From Psychrobacter cibarius (GTDB lineage: Bacteria; Pseudomonadota; Gammaproteobacteria; Pseudomonadales; Moraxellaceae), in NCBI GenBank assembly GCA_030686115.1, contig CP131612.1, positions 2,914,001 through 2,978,000 of the forward strand: a stretch of 64,000 nt of DNA. The letters run 5' to 3'. The notes under the pieces are model-generated. The model saw nothing but the letters and a program-made list of their open reading frames with translations. It did no database searches and was not told the origin of the DNA. How positions within the stretch are numbered: position 1 is the first letter of the stretch; each line of letters starts with the position of its first letter. Of the stretch, positions 1 through 8,954 are shown one piece after another. The translations under genes and the position numbers were made by a program.

Positions 1-222
1 GAGCCTAGCTTTGCTTATGTCAACTGGTCAGCCATCAAATCAGCAGATGCTGGCAAAAAATGGGTCGAAGATGTGACCAATGCATATAACTCAGAAGCCT
101 TTAAAAAGTATGCTCATGAAACTTTCCCAGGCTATAAGTACCCAAAAATCTGGGGCTCTGATCACAGTGCGCACACGGATACCGCAACAAAACCTGCCCC
201 TGTAGAAGCTGCTGCTCAATAA
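1..222 (+). CDS. MetQ/NlpA-family substrate-binding lipoprotein, 3' end
   Basis: Only the last 73 codons are in the window; the reading frame is open from base 1 to the TAA at 220-222. The translated tail, with VTNAYNSEAFKKYAHETF followed by GYKYPKIW, resembles the C-terminus of NlpA/MetQ periplasmic D-methionine-binding lipoproteins, which end in a helix of the type VEAYxSxExKxFxxxTFxG. After that comes a short Ala/Pro/Thr-rich tail, APVEAAAQ. In that family the protein delivers substrate to a MetNI ABC importer. The upstream part, with lipobox and ligand site, is outside the window, so substrate and family are inferred from the tail only. Confidence 0.6.
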   Translation, partial: EPSFAYVNWSAIKSADAGKKWVEDVTNAYNSEAFKKYAHETFPGYKYPKIWGSDHSAHTDTATKPAPVEAAAQ

Positions 223-282
223 GCTCTTAAGCCAAAAACACTTAAATCCAAAACACTTAAATATCGTCTTCGTCCCGATTGT

Positions 283-317
283 AAACGCCCATTGCTAGAT
301 AGTGATGGGCGTTTTTT
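283..317 (+). terminator. Rho-independent terminator after the MetQ-like gene
   Basis: A 10-bp inverted repeat, AAACGCCCAT at 283-292 and ATGGGCGTTT at 305-314, runs directly into a T tract. It lies about 60 bp after the stop of the partial lipoprotein gene. The rest of the 223-542 gap is AT-rich and shows nothing else I can name. Confidence 0.85.
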
Positions 318-542
318 ATGGACTCGATTTTACGATTTTTATTTTTTAACCGCTCGCTGCTGTCTATCTATCAGTTACTAAAAATGACGTTACAGCCTGT
401 TTGTCCTTTGTAGGAAAGCGTCACGTGCCCTTTTACTTGCTGCCAATTTTTTCTATAGTGGGTAGGTCAAATAGAGAAGGTGATCAGAATATTGATGATT
501 CGATGCTCTATCAATAAATACATAAATAACAAGGATAATAAG

Positions 543-1391
543 ATGCGTGCTAAAACTTATAATATTCGTACCGCTGGACAAGCAAATATTCCTGTACTAG
601 GGCTTGGTACATGGCAATCGACCGGTCAAGATTGTGTTGATGTCGTCAGCCAAGCGTTGAAAATGGGTTACGAGCACATCGATACCGCTCAAGCTTATGG
701 CAATGAAAAAGAAGTTGGTCAAGGTATCAAACAATCAGGTGTATCTCGGGATAAATTCTTTTTGACCACAAAGATTTTTCCTGATGATATGAAGTTTGAG
801 CCTGAGAAATTGATTGCAGCCGCTAAACGCTCTTTAGCAGATTTAGATACTGATTATGTTGATTTGCTACTATTGCACTGGCCGGATGACCGTGTTCCTT
901 TATCTGAAACCATTCCTGCCTTGTGCGAACTACAAAAACAAAGTTTGACGCGCCATATCGGGGTCTCTAACTTTAATATTGCCAATATCATTGAAGCTGA
1001 GAAATATGCTGATGTGCCGATTGTGGTCAATCAGGTTGAGTTTCATCCGTTCATCAAGCAAAAAACCTTGCAGACTTTTTTGAACAATCACCATATTCTA
1101 CTCGAAGCTTATTCACCTCTTGCTCGCGGTGATGTATTTGATAATGAGATTATTAAAGAAATCGCTGACAAACATAATGTCACGCCAGCACAGATATCAT
1201 TGGCTTGGATTCTGGCAGACAAGCATCGTATTGCTATCCCAAAGACTGCTAACCCTGATCATTTACAAGGCAACTTAGACGCTATAAAAGTACAATTAAG
1301 TGCGGATGATATTGAGAAAATCAGCAGCTTAGCGCGTGCTGATGGGCGCAAAATTAAGCATCCAGATTACTCGCCTGAATGGGACGACTAA
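543..1391 (+). CDS. Aldo/keto reductase, 2,5-diketogluconate-reductase type
   Basis: NADPH-dependent oxidoreductase of the AKR superfamily that reduces aldehydes or ketones in the cytosol; the true substrate is unknown. Family motifs in order: GLGTWQS near the start, HIDTAQAYGNE carrying the catalytic Asp and Tyr, TTKIF with the catalytic Lys, LLLLHWPDD with the catalytic His, IGVSNF, NQVEFHPF, and the cofactor-binding IPKTANPDHLQGN near the C-terminus. The start at 543 is chosen because AAGGA lies just upstream and MRAKTYNIRTAGQ fits the family N-terminus; an in-frame start at 480 would add 21 unlikely residues. The product is 282 aa, normal for DkgB-like enzymes. It is a single gene convergent with the ccm cluster. 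Confidence 0.9.
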   Translation: MRAKTYNIRTAGQANIPVLGLGTWQSTGQDCVDVVSQALKMGYEHIDTAQAYGNEKEVGQGIKQSGVSRDKFFLTTKIFPDDMKFEPEKLIAAAKRSLADLDTDYVDLLLLHWPDDRVPLSETIPALCELQKQSLTRHIGVSNFNIANIIEAEKYADVPIVVNQVEFHPFIKQKTLQTFLNNHHILLEAYSPLARGDVFDNEIIKEIADKHNVTPAQISLAWILADKHRIAIPKTANPDHLQGNLDAIKVQLSADDIEKISSLARADGRKIKHPDYSPEWDD

Positions 1392-1441
1392 GTTCTTGTA
1401 AGAAACTATCGAAACTTATTAGCACTAAAATTCATGTAAAA

Positions 1442-1476
1442 AAAGAGCCGCTAATAATATATTAGCGGCTCTTTTA
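1442..1476. terminator. Bidirectional terminator between AKR gene and ccmE
   Basis: A 12-bp stem, GAGCCGCTAATA pairing with TATTAGCGGCTC, is flanked by an A run on the left and a T run on the right. It can therefore stop transcription of both the plus-strand reductase gene and the minus-strand ccm operon. ccmE ends only about 20 bp away. Confidence 0.9.
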
Positions 1477-1496
1477 CTATGGTATGGACTATATAA

Positions 1497-1997
1497 CTAC
1501 TGCTGTAGAGTATCCGTCTCATGCACCTTTTCAGCAGGATTATATTGCTCAGAAGGAGGCACTACACCGCTTCGGTTGTTTTCTTTCATTGATTTGGCCA
1601 CTTCTGGCGGCATGTAGTTTTCATCATGCTTCGCCAAGACTTCTCCAGCGACAAAAGTGTCACCCTGCATCTTACCTGTCGCGACGACGCCTGAGTTTTC
1701 AGCAAATAAATCTGGCAAAATACCTTGGTAAGTCACTGGTACTGTCGATTGAAAGTCCGTAATGGCAAACTCAACGTTTAGTGGATTATCTTCTGCGCGC
1801 TGGACACTACCCGCAACGACCATACCGCCTGCTCGAATACGCTTATCTTGTGGTGCTTCACCTTGTGCAATCGCGGTAGCATCAAAGTAGTAATCGGTCT
1901 GTTGCCCAATGGCATAAAGAACCAATACCACGGCTATCGCCGCTCCTGCAAGCGTAAACATAACCCACATCAGTTTTTTGCGACGAACTGCGTTCAT
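1497..1997 (-). CDS. ccmE: Cytochrome c maturation heme chaperone CcmE
   Basis: Membrane-anchored periplasmic chaperone that binds heme covalently and passes it to apocytochrome c. The 166-aa protein has a short basic N-terminus, one membrane segment (about residues 9-31) and an OB-fold domain. The heme-binding motif HDENYMPPE is present, with the covalent His at 124 and the axial Tyr at 128. A flexible polar tail follows, as is usual. ATG 1997 is preceded by GAGG. It is the last gene of the ccmABCDE cluster, separated from ccmD by an unusually long 278-bp gap, and no ccmF follows it. Confidence 0.96.
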   Translation of the reverse strand: MNAVRRKKLMWVMFTLAGAAIAVVLVLYAIGQQTDYYFDATAIAQGEAPQDKRIRAGGMVVAGSVQRAEDNPLNVEFAITDFQSTVPVTYQGILPDLFAENSGVVATGKMQGDTFVAGEVLAKHDENYMPPEVAKSMKENNRSGVVPPSEQYNPAEKVHETDTLQQ

Positions 1998-2268
1998 ACC
2001 ACTACCTCATTGATGAGTCACTGTTTTATAAACTATAGTCAATGCCATACAAATATATAAAACAGAAAAATTTGAAGAAACTACCATTAGAAAAACGTTC
2101 TAAAAATGTCTTTCTAATCGTACTCTTCTAATGGCTATATGGTAGCATTTTTCGGACAAATCAATAAGCCCAATAACCTCTGTGGCAGTCACCTCTTTAT
2201 CAAGTGCTAAGTTACAGATTGAGTGGCTAAAAATTAACGGCTAACGCTAGATAGGACGAACCTACTAG

Positions 2269-2490
2269 CTAATTAGGCTGCTTGGTGACAGGCATAGTTG
2301 TTTTAGCAGTACGCTGTGCTTGCCGCGCTTGCTGAATGGTCAACTGCTTGATTAAAGCCTGTCGTTGTCTACGACTATAAATAACAAAAGCTAGCATCAT
2401 ACCGACAGTAATTGCCCAGCATGACCAAACAAAAACACCATGCTTACCCATGGCAAGAAATTCAGATACGCTATAAAAGTAAGGCTGCAT
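2269..2490 (-). CDS. ccmD: Heme exporter subunit CcmD
   Basis: Small single-pass membrane protein (73 aa) that helps release holo-CcmE from the CcmABC complex. The N-terminal signature SVSEFLAMGKHGVFVWSCW matches the family pattern (x)FxxMGxxxxxVW, and it is followed by a hydrophobic helix and a basic tail with RRQRQ. AGGAAAA stands before the ATG at 2490. It starts 44 bp after ccmC, so the two are probably co-transcribed. Confidence 0.93.
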   Translation of the reverse strand: MQPYFYSVSEFLAMGKHGVFVWSCWAITVGMMLAFVIYSRRQRQALIKQLTIQQARQAQRTAKTTMPVTKQPN

Positions 2491-2534
2491 AATATTTTCC
2501 TAGCCGTGATTTTTTTTGGCGACAGTCATTAACG

Positions 2535-3323
2535 TCACTTAGCTTGCCCGCGAATGTATTCTTTGACCCACGCTTTGCCTTGATCACGATACAAGATAAG
2601 GGTATTGGTACGATAAATCGCTAATGTTGCCACTAATAAATAACTACCAATAATCATCAGTAATAATGGCATCCACATATCTGCTGACATCTTAGGCGCG
2701 GCGGTCAAAGTAAAAGTCGAGCCTTGATGCAAGGTGTTCCACCACTGTACCGAGTACTTGATAATGGGCAAATTTACTGCGCCAACAATAGACAAAATGG
2801 CGGCGGCTTTACCACGATTGGCAGTATGCTCAAACGCGGCAAATAACGCCATCACCCCCGCATACAGAAACGCCAAAATGAGCATAGAGGTCAAACGTGC
2901 ATCCCAAACCCAGTAAGTACCCCAAGTGGGTTTCGCCCAAATAGAGCCCGTGATTAAGCTAATCACACAGAGCAAGAATCCTAGCGGAGCAAGCGCCTGT
3001 GCCACCAGACTGGCGGTCTTAATTTTCCAAACTAAAAAAATGACCCCGAGCACTGCTAAGGCAAAATAGATGGAAATAGCGATACTGGCAGCGGGTACGT
3101 GAATAAAGATAATACGGTAGCTATTACCTTGTAGGTAATCAGGCGGCGCAAAAGCGAGACCCCAGATACTACCGATCAACAGGCAAATACTGGCTAATAT
3201 CGCCAGCCACTTGACCCAAGGCGAAAAAATTCGAAAAAACTGCTTGGTACCCACAGTGGTCAAAAAGCCTTGCCAGATGCGCTGCCACAGGCTAGGAGAT
3301 GAGACGTTATTCAGGTTGGGCAT
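2535..3323 (-). CDS. ccmC: Heme exporter protein CcmC
   Basis: Inner-membrane heme-handling protein that loads heme onto CcmE. Six hydrophobic segments are visible, together with the tryptophan-rich WWD-type motif WGTYWVWDARLTS and conserved periplasmic histidines (FIHVPAAS; the second near WNTLHQG). I chose ATG 3323, giving 262 aa with an AGG about 9 bases upstream. The longer frame from a GTG at 3413 adds 30 residues with no ribosome-binding site and exceeds the usual CcmC length of about 245-260. It lies between ccmB and ccmD in the usual ccm order. Confidence 0.95.
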   Translation of the reverse strand: MPNLNNVSSPSLWQRIWQGFLTTVGTKQFFRIFSPWVKWLAILASICLLIGSIWGLAFAPPDYLQGNSYRIIFIHVPAASIAISIYFALAVLGVIFLVWKIKTASLVAQALAPLGFLLCVISLITGSIWAKPTWGTYWVWDARLTSMLILAFLYAGVMALFAAFEHTANRGKAAAILSIVGAVNLPIIKYSVQWWNTLHQGSTFTLTAAPKMSADMWMPLLLMIIGSYLLVATLAIYRTNTLILYRDQGKAWVKEYIRGQAK

Positions 3324-3498
3324 GGGAATAAACCTATTGGCACAGCGTATTGGTTGTAACCGATATAGCGCATCATAGGCGCGACTACCTGCTAACCTGC
3401 TGGCGTTAAACACTGGATAGAATCTACAAGTGATTGTTTGCTTAGTTAACTGACTATTATAGCAAAATTGCCAGTTTTCAACATGCTGTTAATACAAA

Positions 3499-3533
3499 GG
3501 TTTTTTATAGGGGTTTTTATAGGGGTTTTTATT
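3499..3533. repeat. Short G4T5ATA-type tandem repeat between ccmB and ccmC
   Basis: Nearly three copies of a 12-13 nt unit (GGGGTTTTTATA, with slight variation) lie in the 253-bp space between ccmB and ccmC. The neighbouring genes in this cluster are otherwise closely packed except around ccmE. It may be a replication-slippage repeat, or a spacer affecting distal expression; the function is not known. Confidence 0.6.
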
Positions 3534-3576
3534 ACAAACTCTCAATACAGAGAGTTGTACACAACTTATGTCGTTT

Positions 3577-4314
3577 TTAATTCAACCACGCCATTTTTAA
3601 CGTCATGGCAATCACCCATGGCATCACCAAAACCGAGATAATACTGCCTGCTAATAATAAAGCCAGTATAGGTAAACCATTGAGACCAGTGGCAAATAAA
3701 TCAACCGCTCCTGTGGCAAAAATCAACACTGGTAACTGCATCGGTAAGGCAATCAAAGGTACCAGCACCGCACCATTCTTTAATGATAGCGTTAAGCTAC
3801 TCGCGACCGCTGACAGCATCAACAACATCGGACTGCCCGTCACAATAGAAGCCATCAATATCCACGCCTCAAACCAACTAAGCTGAAACAAAGGCACGGC
3901 AAGTAAACTAAGCGCTGCCACAATACCACTACTAAAAATCCAATGGATAACCAAACGAATCAATACCCATAAGGGCAATGATGCTTTGGCAACGACCAAT
4001 TGCGCCAGCGTGCCATTATCAAGGGCAGGCTTAAACAAACCATCGACACCCATGACCAGTGACAATAGAGCGGCAATCCAAACCGCCGATACGCCAAGGC
4101 GTTGCAATAGCGCAGGCTCGCTACCCACTGCTAGCGGAAATAAGGTGATAATAACCAAAAACAGCACTAGCGGATAAAGCCACTGCACGGCGCCTTGCTG
4201 TTTGACTTGCCACTCGCGCCGCCATAGCTGCATAAAGCTGATACCACGCACCGCAGCTAAGTCAGCATTTGAGCTTTTATTCACTGTTTGTACTGGACCG
4301 TCTGTTTCTATCAT
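3577..4314 (-). CDS. ccmB: Heme exporter permease CcmB
   Basis: Membrane subunit of the CcmABCD ABC-type complex. The protein of 245 aa has about six hydrophobic segments, and the stretch DGLFKPALDNGTLAQLVV corresponds to the conserved CcmB region (family form xDxxxGxLEQLxL). The N-terminus, before MQLWRREW, is some 25 residues longer than in typical CcmB; a start at the internal Met is possible, although GAAGAG before ATG 4314 supports the longer form. It starts 58 bp after ccmA ends. Confidence 0.93.
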   Translation of the reverse strand: MIETDGPVQTVNKSSNADLAAVRGISFMQLWRREWQVKQQGAVQWLYPLVLFLVIITLFPLAVGSEPALLQRLGVSAVWIAALLSLVMGVDGLFKPALDNGTLAQLVVAKASLPLWVLIRLVIHWIFSSGIVAALSLLAVPLFQLSWFEAWILMASIVTGSPMLLMLSAVASSLTLSLKNGAVLVPLIALPMQLPVLIFATGAVDLFATGLNGLPILALLLAGSIISVLVMPWVIAMTLKMAWLN

Positions 4315-4372
4315 TTATTTGCTCTTCTACGGATGCTTGGGACACTTATACTGAGAGTATGCAAACTAGTAT

Positions 4373-5002
4373 TCAAACCATATAATCGGACAAATCGAGC
4401 ACTTGATTGGCAACACCAACTGCCTGATGACTGGTCATTAATATAGCGCCGCCAGCATTGGCAAAATCGCACAATCTGTCTTCCATCCGCGCTACCATAT
4501 CGACATCAAGGGCAGTAAAAGGCTCATCAAGTAGCCATAATGGTGTCACTTCAGGGGTCAATAAATATAATCGCGCAAGGGTGATACGGCGGGTTTGCCC
4601 AGCAGATAAATGACTTGAGCTAATCGTCTCAAAGCCTTGTAATCCGACCCAAGCTAAGGCGTCATCAATATCAGCAACACTTGGGCTGATGCCGTATAAA
4701 TTCAGCAAAAAGGTCAGGTTTTGCGCGACCGTCAGATTTGGATGTATACCCAACTGGTGTGACACATACAAAGGCTGAACCGGTAAACTTGCTGTTCCTT
4801 GATAATAAACCTCACCGCTTAACACTGGCAATAACCCAGCCAGCTGCATCAGTAAAGTGGTCTTACCAGTACCATTGGCACCAATTAAATGGCAAATGCT
4901 ACCAGCTGCCAGATTGAGTACAACCCCTTCACATAGAGGGGTTTCGCCGCGCTGAACGGTCAGCTCATCAAGCGCAAGTAAGGCGATATTCAGAGCTGTC
5001 AT
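4373..5002 (-). CDS. ccmA: Heme exporter ATP-binding protein CcmA
   Basis: ATPase of the cytochrome c maturation ABC complex, whose hydrolysis releases holo-CcmE. Walker A is GANGTGKTT, the ABC signature is LSAGQTRRITLARL (the LSAGQ form typical of CcmA), and Walker B is WLLDEPFTALD. A switch histidine is visible in MTSHQ. The start at ATG 5002 has GAGAGG five bases upstream; the product is 209 aa, normal for the family. It is the first gene of the minus-strand ccm cluster and is divergent from the next gene. Confidence 0.96.
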   Translation of the reverse strand: MTALNIALLALDELTVQRGETPLCEGVVLNLAAGSICHLIGANGTGKTTLLMQLAGLLPVLSGEVYYQGTASLPVQPLYVSHQLGIHPNLTVAQNLTFLLNLYGISPSVADIDDALAWVGLQGFETISSSHLSAGQTRRITLARLYLLTPEVTPLWLLDEPFTALDVDMVARMEDRLCDFANAGGAILMTSHQAVGVANQVLDLSDYMV

Positions 5003-5120
5003 CAAAACCTCTCATTATTTATTAAGCGGCAGTCAATATTCATCAAAAACACAGATGACGTTCATGGCATAATACTTTATGCTTACCCCACCCACACAGT
5101 ATAACAAATTGTCGATTATT

Positions 5121-6170
5121 ATGACCTCAAAACCTATGCAGACTTCAAAAGATAACCAAAATTTAGATATGCCAGCGCTAACCATAGATGGCTTAATCGA
5201 GGCACAAGTTGCCTTTATGCAGCAATGGTTACGCACACAAGCTGAACCGCTGTCGATGGAAGCGTGGCAATGGTTTGCTGCACAGCCATTGAATAAATAT
5301 GTCAGCGCCGATGATTTGCAACAGCTGATTAATGACTGGCTACTAAACCAGCCGATGACGGATGTGATACGTAAAGATATTCGAGATATCTTGCATACGA
5401 TTATTTATCATCCAGTCAATGACAATGTGCCGTTGTCTGAGCTGGTGGATGACACTCAAGTGCAGACCCTAGCCAACTATGTCGGTAGCCACGATCAGCA
5501 GCGTAATATCTTGATTCATACGCTGGTCGGCAACGAGACTTTTGCCGATTTGCTAACCCAAACACTATATCATGCCATTAACGACTTTATGGAAACCACG
5601 CTGGATAAAGCAGGCGCTGCTGGTAAACTCATGAAATTTGGGCGCAGCTCTTTTGAAAAAGCGACCAATAGAAATCTTGATGAAAAACTGCAGGCGTACT
5701 TGCATCGTAATATTAAAGATTTAGCACGCCGCGCAGAAGCCAATGCGCAAGAGCATTTATCAAATGACGAAGTCGCGCGATTACTAATCACTGGTTGGGC
5801 GCGAATCAAAGACCAGCCTGTCAGTCATCTACAGACTTATCTGCGTGATGAACCTGACAACAGCAGTATCGGTCATATCGAAGCCAGCATTCAGCAAAGC
5901 TATAACCGCCTGCGCCAGTCACCTTACTTACACAGCCTTGTGGCAGCGAGCATCGATACTTGGTATGGCAATCATCAGTCAGATACTATTGCGACGGTAG
6001 TTTCGAGTCTTCGTATTGATGAGCAAGCCATGACTCAATTGAGTACAGCGCTATTACCTGTGGTGCACGATGCCATTGAAAGCGAGTGGTTGACAGCACA
6101 TACTCGTGAAATGTTACAAGCGTTTTATGAGCAACCGAATATCAAAAAAGGCTTAGCATTTAATGCCTAG
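5121..6170 (+). CDS. Conserved-type hypothetical protein, soluble and helical
   Basis: I do not recognise this protein of about 349 residues. It has no signal peptide or membrane segment and is rich in Gln, Asp and Leu, with long predicted helices (for example LMKFGRSSFEKATNRNLDEKL and the region after it). Codon use looks native. A start at ATG 5121 is preferred to 5079 because the first 14 residues of the longer frame cover the likely promoter region shared with ccmA; the ribosome-binding site is weak either way. It may be co-transcribed with the next gene, which begins 68 bp after its stop. Confidence 0.75.
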   Translation: MTSKPMQTSKDNQNLDMPALTIDGLIEAQVAFMQQWLRTQAEPLSMEAWQWFAAQPLNKYVSADDLQQLINDWLLNQPMTDVIRKDIRDILHTIIYHPVNDNVPLSELVDDTQVQTLANYVGSHDQQRNILIHTLVGNETFADLLTQTLYHAINDFMETTLDKAGAAGKLMKFGRSSFEKATNRNLDEKLQAYLHRNIKDLARRAEANAQEHLSNDEVARLLITGWARIKDQPVSHLQTYLRDEPDNSSIGHIEASIQQSYNRLRQSPYLHSLVAASIDTWYGNHQSDTIATVVSSLRIDEQAMTQLSTALLPVVHDAIESEWLTAHTREMLQAFYEQPNIKKGLAFNA

Positions 6171-6238
6171 TCATTTACTGTCTTGATGTATTTGTCTCAA
6201 TTTTCCATATCATTCATTTATTTGACAGCACCATACTT

Positions 6239-7048
6239 ATGAGTCAACGTAATACACTCAGCTTGTGGCAAAAACTCAAACAGTTACTGACTGGTTCAGC
6301 AGCGCAGGCTGATGAAATTGATATGATACAAACAGAGCCTCACGACATGTATAGTAGTGATACATATAGTAGTGATACAGATGATGAGGATACTAGTGAC
6401 GCTCATGATGATACCGAAATCGATTCTCAATCTGATGTCAAAAACACAGGCGAATATTCAGAAACTGACGCCTTTAACTCGAGTGCCAGTCAACACGAAG
6501 CTAGCGACACGCCCATTATCGATTTTCTGAAACAGTACTTTAATGATAAGCAATGGCACTATACTCACTATCGACCCAAAAGCAGTGGCAACAAAAACAA
6601 TGACCGTCAGCAATCGCATCACTTATCGCTTAGAATGCGCAATAAAAGTCTCGATTGCGGCTATTTGTTTCGCGTGCAAGAAAACAACAAGCTGCTGGCC
6701 GTCTATGGAATTTTGCCATTTTTGATACCAGAGAGTCATCAAAGCGCGGCGATGCTACTGATTACTCAAATAAATTATGACTTGCTAATCGGCAATCTAG
6801 AAATGGATGTCAATGATGGCGAAATACGCTACAAACACGCTATCGATGTCGAAGCGGTAGGCATCGGTAATGATGTTATCGAGCATTTATTACAAAGTGT
6901 CATCGCGATGACCACGGTCGCGAATGAGATATTTAGTGATTTGATCGATAATCAAAACCCTGCGGAAGACTTACCGACATTGCTGACCGAGCTACGTCAA
7001 CAATCAGATTCTAGAACCTTCTTTTTGCCAACGCAATTTGTGCAGTAA
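6239..7048 (+). CDS. YbjN-like domain protein with acidic Ser/Asp-rich N-terminus
   Basis: The C-terminal two thirds (about residues 88-265) resembles the YbjN/type III secretion chaperone-like fold: a hydrophobic LLAVYGILPFLIPE strand-turn, ALLITQINYDLLIGNLEMD, then DGEIRYKHAID and a long helix. YbjN proteins are cytosolic and linked to stress and motility regulation in enterobacteria; the role here is unknown. The first 85 residues are low-complexity and acidic, including an exact duplication of YSSDT. The length of 269 aa is longer than single-domain YbjN proteins because of this region. The ribosome-binding site is weak. Confidence 0.7.
   Translation: MSQRNTLSLWQKLKQLLTGSAAQADEIDMIQTEPHDMYSSDTYSSDTDDEDTSDAHDDTEIDSQSDVKNTGEYSETDAFNSSASQHEASDTPIIDFLKQYFNDKQWHYTHYRPKSSGNKNNDRQQSHHLSLRMRNKSLDCGYLFRVQENNKLLAVYGILPFLIPESHQSAAMLLITQINYDLLIGNLEMDVNDGEIRYKHAIDVEAVGIGNDVIEHLLQSVIAMTTVANEIFSDLIDNQNPAEDLPTLLTELRQQSDSRTFFLPTQFVQ
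6350..6379 (+). repeat. In-frame 15-bp tandem duplication
   Basis: TATAGTAGTGATACA occurs twice back to back (6350-6364 and 6365-6379) inside the acidic N-terminal region of the YbjN-like gene. It duplicates the five residues YSSDT without shifting the frame. Confidence 0.9.
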
Positions 7049-7166
7049 TGAACTGACTATCATAGCTATCCGTAGCTTTTACAATGTCTCATCAGTACCT
7101 TACTTTCAAAGCGCTTAAACCTATTTATCCTTAAAATACTTTTCAAAAAAGACATCCTCTAACACT

Positions 7167-8084
7167 ATGCTAAAAATTGCTTACTCTGATATTTTTCGAT
7201 ATTCCGTGCCGGAAAAACACCGCTTTCCTATGCAAAAATACACCATGATTCCCGAGCGGCTATTGGCTGAAGGCACTATCAGTACCGACAACTTTTTTGC
7301 CCCTGCCCGTTTGAGCGAAGATGAGATTTTGACCACGCATACTGCGGACTACTGGTATCAGCTGAAAACTCAGACATTACCACGAAAGGAAGCGCGTGCC
7401 ATTGGCTTTGAAATGACACCAGAGCTGGTAGAACGTGGGCGTTATATTGCTCATGCCACTTATGAATGTGCATTATATGCGCAGCAATATGGCGCGGCGA
7501 TGAATGTCGCAGGTGGCACGCATCATGCGTTTGCTGATCATGGCGAAGGGTTTTGCGTGTTTAATGATGTTTGTATCGCGAGTAATTTATTATTAAATCG
7601 TGGACAGGCGCAAAAGATTTTGGTGGTTGATTTAGACGTCCATCAGGGCAATGGCAATGCCAGTATTATGATGGATGAGCCACGCGTTTTTGTGTTTAGC
7701 ATGCATGGCGCAAAGAACTATCCATTTCGAAAGCAAGTATCAGATTTGGATATTGAGCTAGACAATGATACTGGCGATGCGGAGTATTTGCAGTTACTAG
7801 AGGCGACATTGCCACGTTTGATTAGCGACGTTGCGCCAGATATGATATTTTATCAATCCGCTGTCGATGTCCTTGCCACTGATAAATTAGGAAAGTTAGG
7901 GCTGACGATAGAGGGTTGTAAAGCGCGTGATGAATATGTGTTACGCCAAGCAAAAGCCGCTAAAATTCCTATCGCTATCGTGATGGGTGGTGGCTATTCA
8001 GAAGATATCGACGATGTGGTTGAGGCGCACTGTAATACCTTTCGTTTGGCGCAACAGATATTTTTTAATGAAATAACAAAATAA
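7167..8084 (+). CDS. Histone deacetylase-family amidohydrolase
   Basis: Zn-dependent deacetylase of the arginase/HDAC fold; bacterial members act on acetylated lysines or small amides such as acetylpolyamines. Motifs in order: GGTHHAFADHGEGFCVFND with the tandem catalytic histidines, VVDLDVHQGNGNA with the zinc-binding Asp and His, FSMHGAKNYPFRK, a second metal Asp in YQSAVDVLATDKLG, and MGGGYS with the transition-state Tyr. The pattern VLATDKLGKLGLT is closest to class IV (HDAC11-like) proteins. Length of 305 aa is normal. The substrate cannot be told from sequence. Confidence 0.92.
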   Translation: MLKIAYSDIFRYSVPEKHRFPMQKYTMIPERLLAEGTISTDNFFAPARLSEDEILTTHTADYWYQLKTQTLPRKEARAIGFEMTPELVERGRYIAHATYECALYAQQYGAAMNVAGGTHHAFADHGEGFCVFNDVCIASNLLLNRGQAQKILVVDLDVHQGNGNASIMMDEPRVFVFSMHGAKNYPFRKQVSDLDIELDNDTGDAEYLQLLEATLPRLISDVAPDMIFYQSAVDVLATDKLGKLGLTIEGCKARDEYVLRQAKAAKIPIAIVMGGGYSEDIDDVVEAHCNTFRLAQQIFFNEITK

Positions 8085-8132
8085 TGCGCGCATAAAATAG
8101 CATCTAAACAGCCAAATGCCTCGCGAGCTATT

Positions 8133-8921
8133 TTACAAAAATGCTATAACTCCCTGCCAGCCGACACGAATACCAAGCACGGTAAGTATCAATAAAATAA
8201 GCTGACGAAAGCGCGCTTGGGGCAAATAGCGACGCAAGCGGATGCCAACTAAAAGCGCAGCAATCGATAGTACACTAAGCAGAGTAATCAGCTGCCATTC
8301 ACCACTGCTGAGCGCCATAATAGGCTCACGTAATACGATAATTTGGGCAATTTTACCCAAAAAATAGCACATGTTGCCGACTTTGGCGATGGTATTTTTA
8401 TCATCGCTGGCAGACAGTAGATACATCATCAATATGGTCGACATAGCATTGGTCGAGCCACCAATCACCCCTGCACTAAAACCAACGATGATTAACACAG
8501 GCTTGGTAGCAGGTAGACGGAGTTGCTTACCAAGCAAGCTGCTTATGACGTAAAAACCAATAACCGCTGCCAATAACAATAAAATATAGGCGCTATCGAC
8601 CCATAGTAAGAGCTTCGCACCTAGAATACTACCGAGTAAGCTGGTCAACGCCAGTAACCAATAGCGCCTGCCGTAATAGATGAAATTTTGCCAGATTGTG
8701 CGCCCGCCACCCGCGAGCCAAGTCATGGCATTAAGCAATAATGACGGAAAAATGACCAATACAATAGCATGTGGTAACGGATAGATACTAGCAAGCGCAG
8801 TGGTCGTCACCAACGTCACACCTAGCCCACTAATACCGTGTAGCAGCGATGCCAGCGCAAAGATTACCATCAATAACAACGTCTGGGTGCTATCACTATC
8901 CATCATATTAGCCATAAACAT
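8133..8921 (-). CDS. TSUP-family (TauE/SafE) membrane exporter
   Basis: A protein of 262 aa with about seven to eight hydrophobic segments and the two-half TSUP repeat. GISGLGVTLVTTTALASIYPLPHAI in the first half and GFSAGVIGGSTNAMSTILMMYLLS in the second are the typical G-rich signatures. Family members export sulfite, sulfonates or related anions across the inner membrane. It is a different paralogue from the TSUP gene at 16.8-17.5 kb. It is convergent with the deacetylase gene, and its start lies 33 bp after the coaBC stop on the same strand, so the two may form an operon. Confidence 0.88.
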   Translation of the reverse strand: MFMANMMDSDSTQTLLLMVIFALASLLHGISGLGVTLVTTTALASIYPLPHAIVLVIFPSLLLNAMTWLAGGGRTIWQNFIYYGRRYWLLALTSLLGSILGAKLLLWVDSAYILLLLAAVIGFYVISSLLGKQLRLPATKPVLIIVGFSAGVIGGSTNAMSTILMMYLLSASDDKNTIAKVGNMCYFLGKIAQIIVLREPIMALSSGEWQLITLLSVLSIAALLVGIRLRRYLPQARFRQLILLILTVLGIRVGWQGVIAFL

Positions 8922-8954
8922 TAAGACCTAATACCTGGATTAATAGTGACATAA

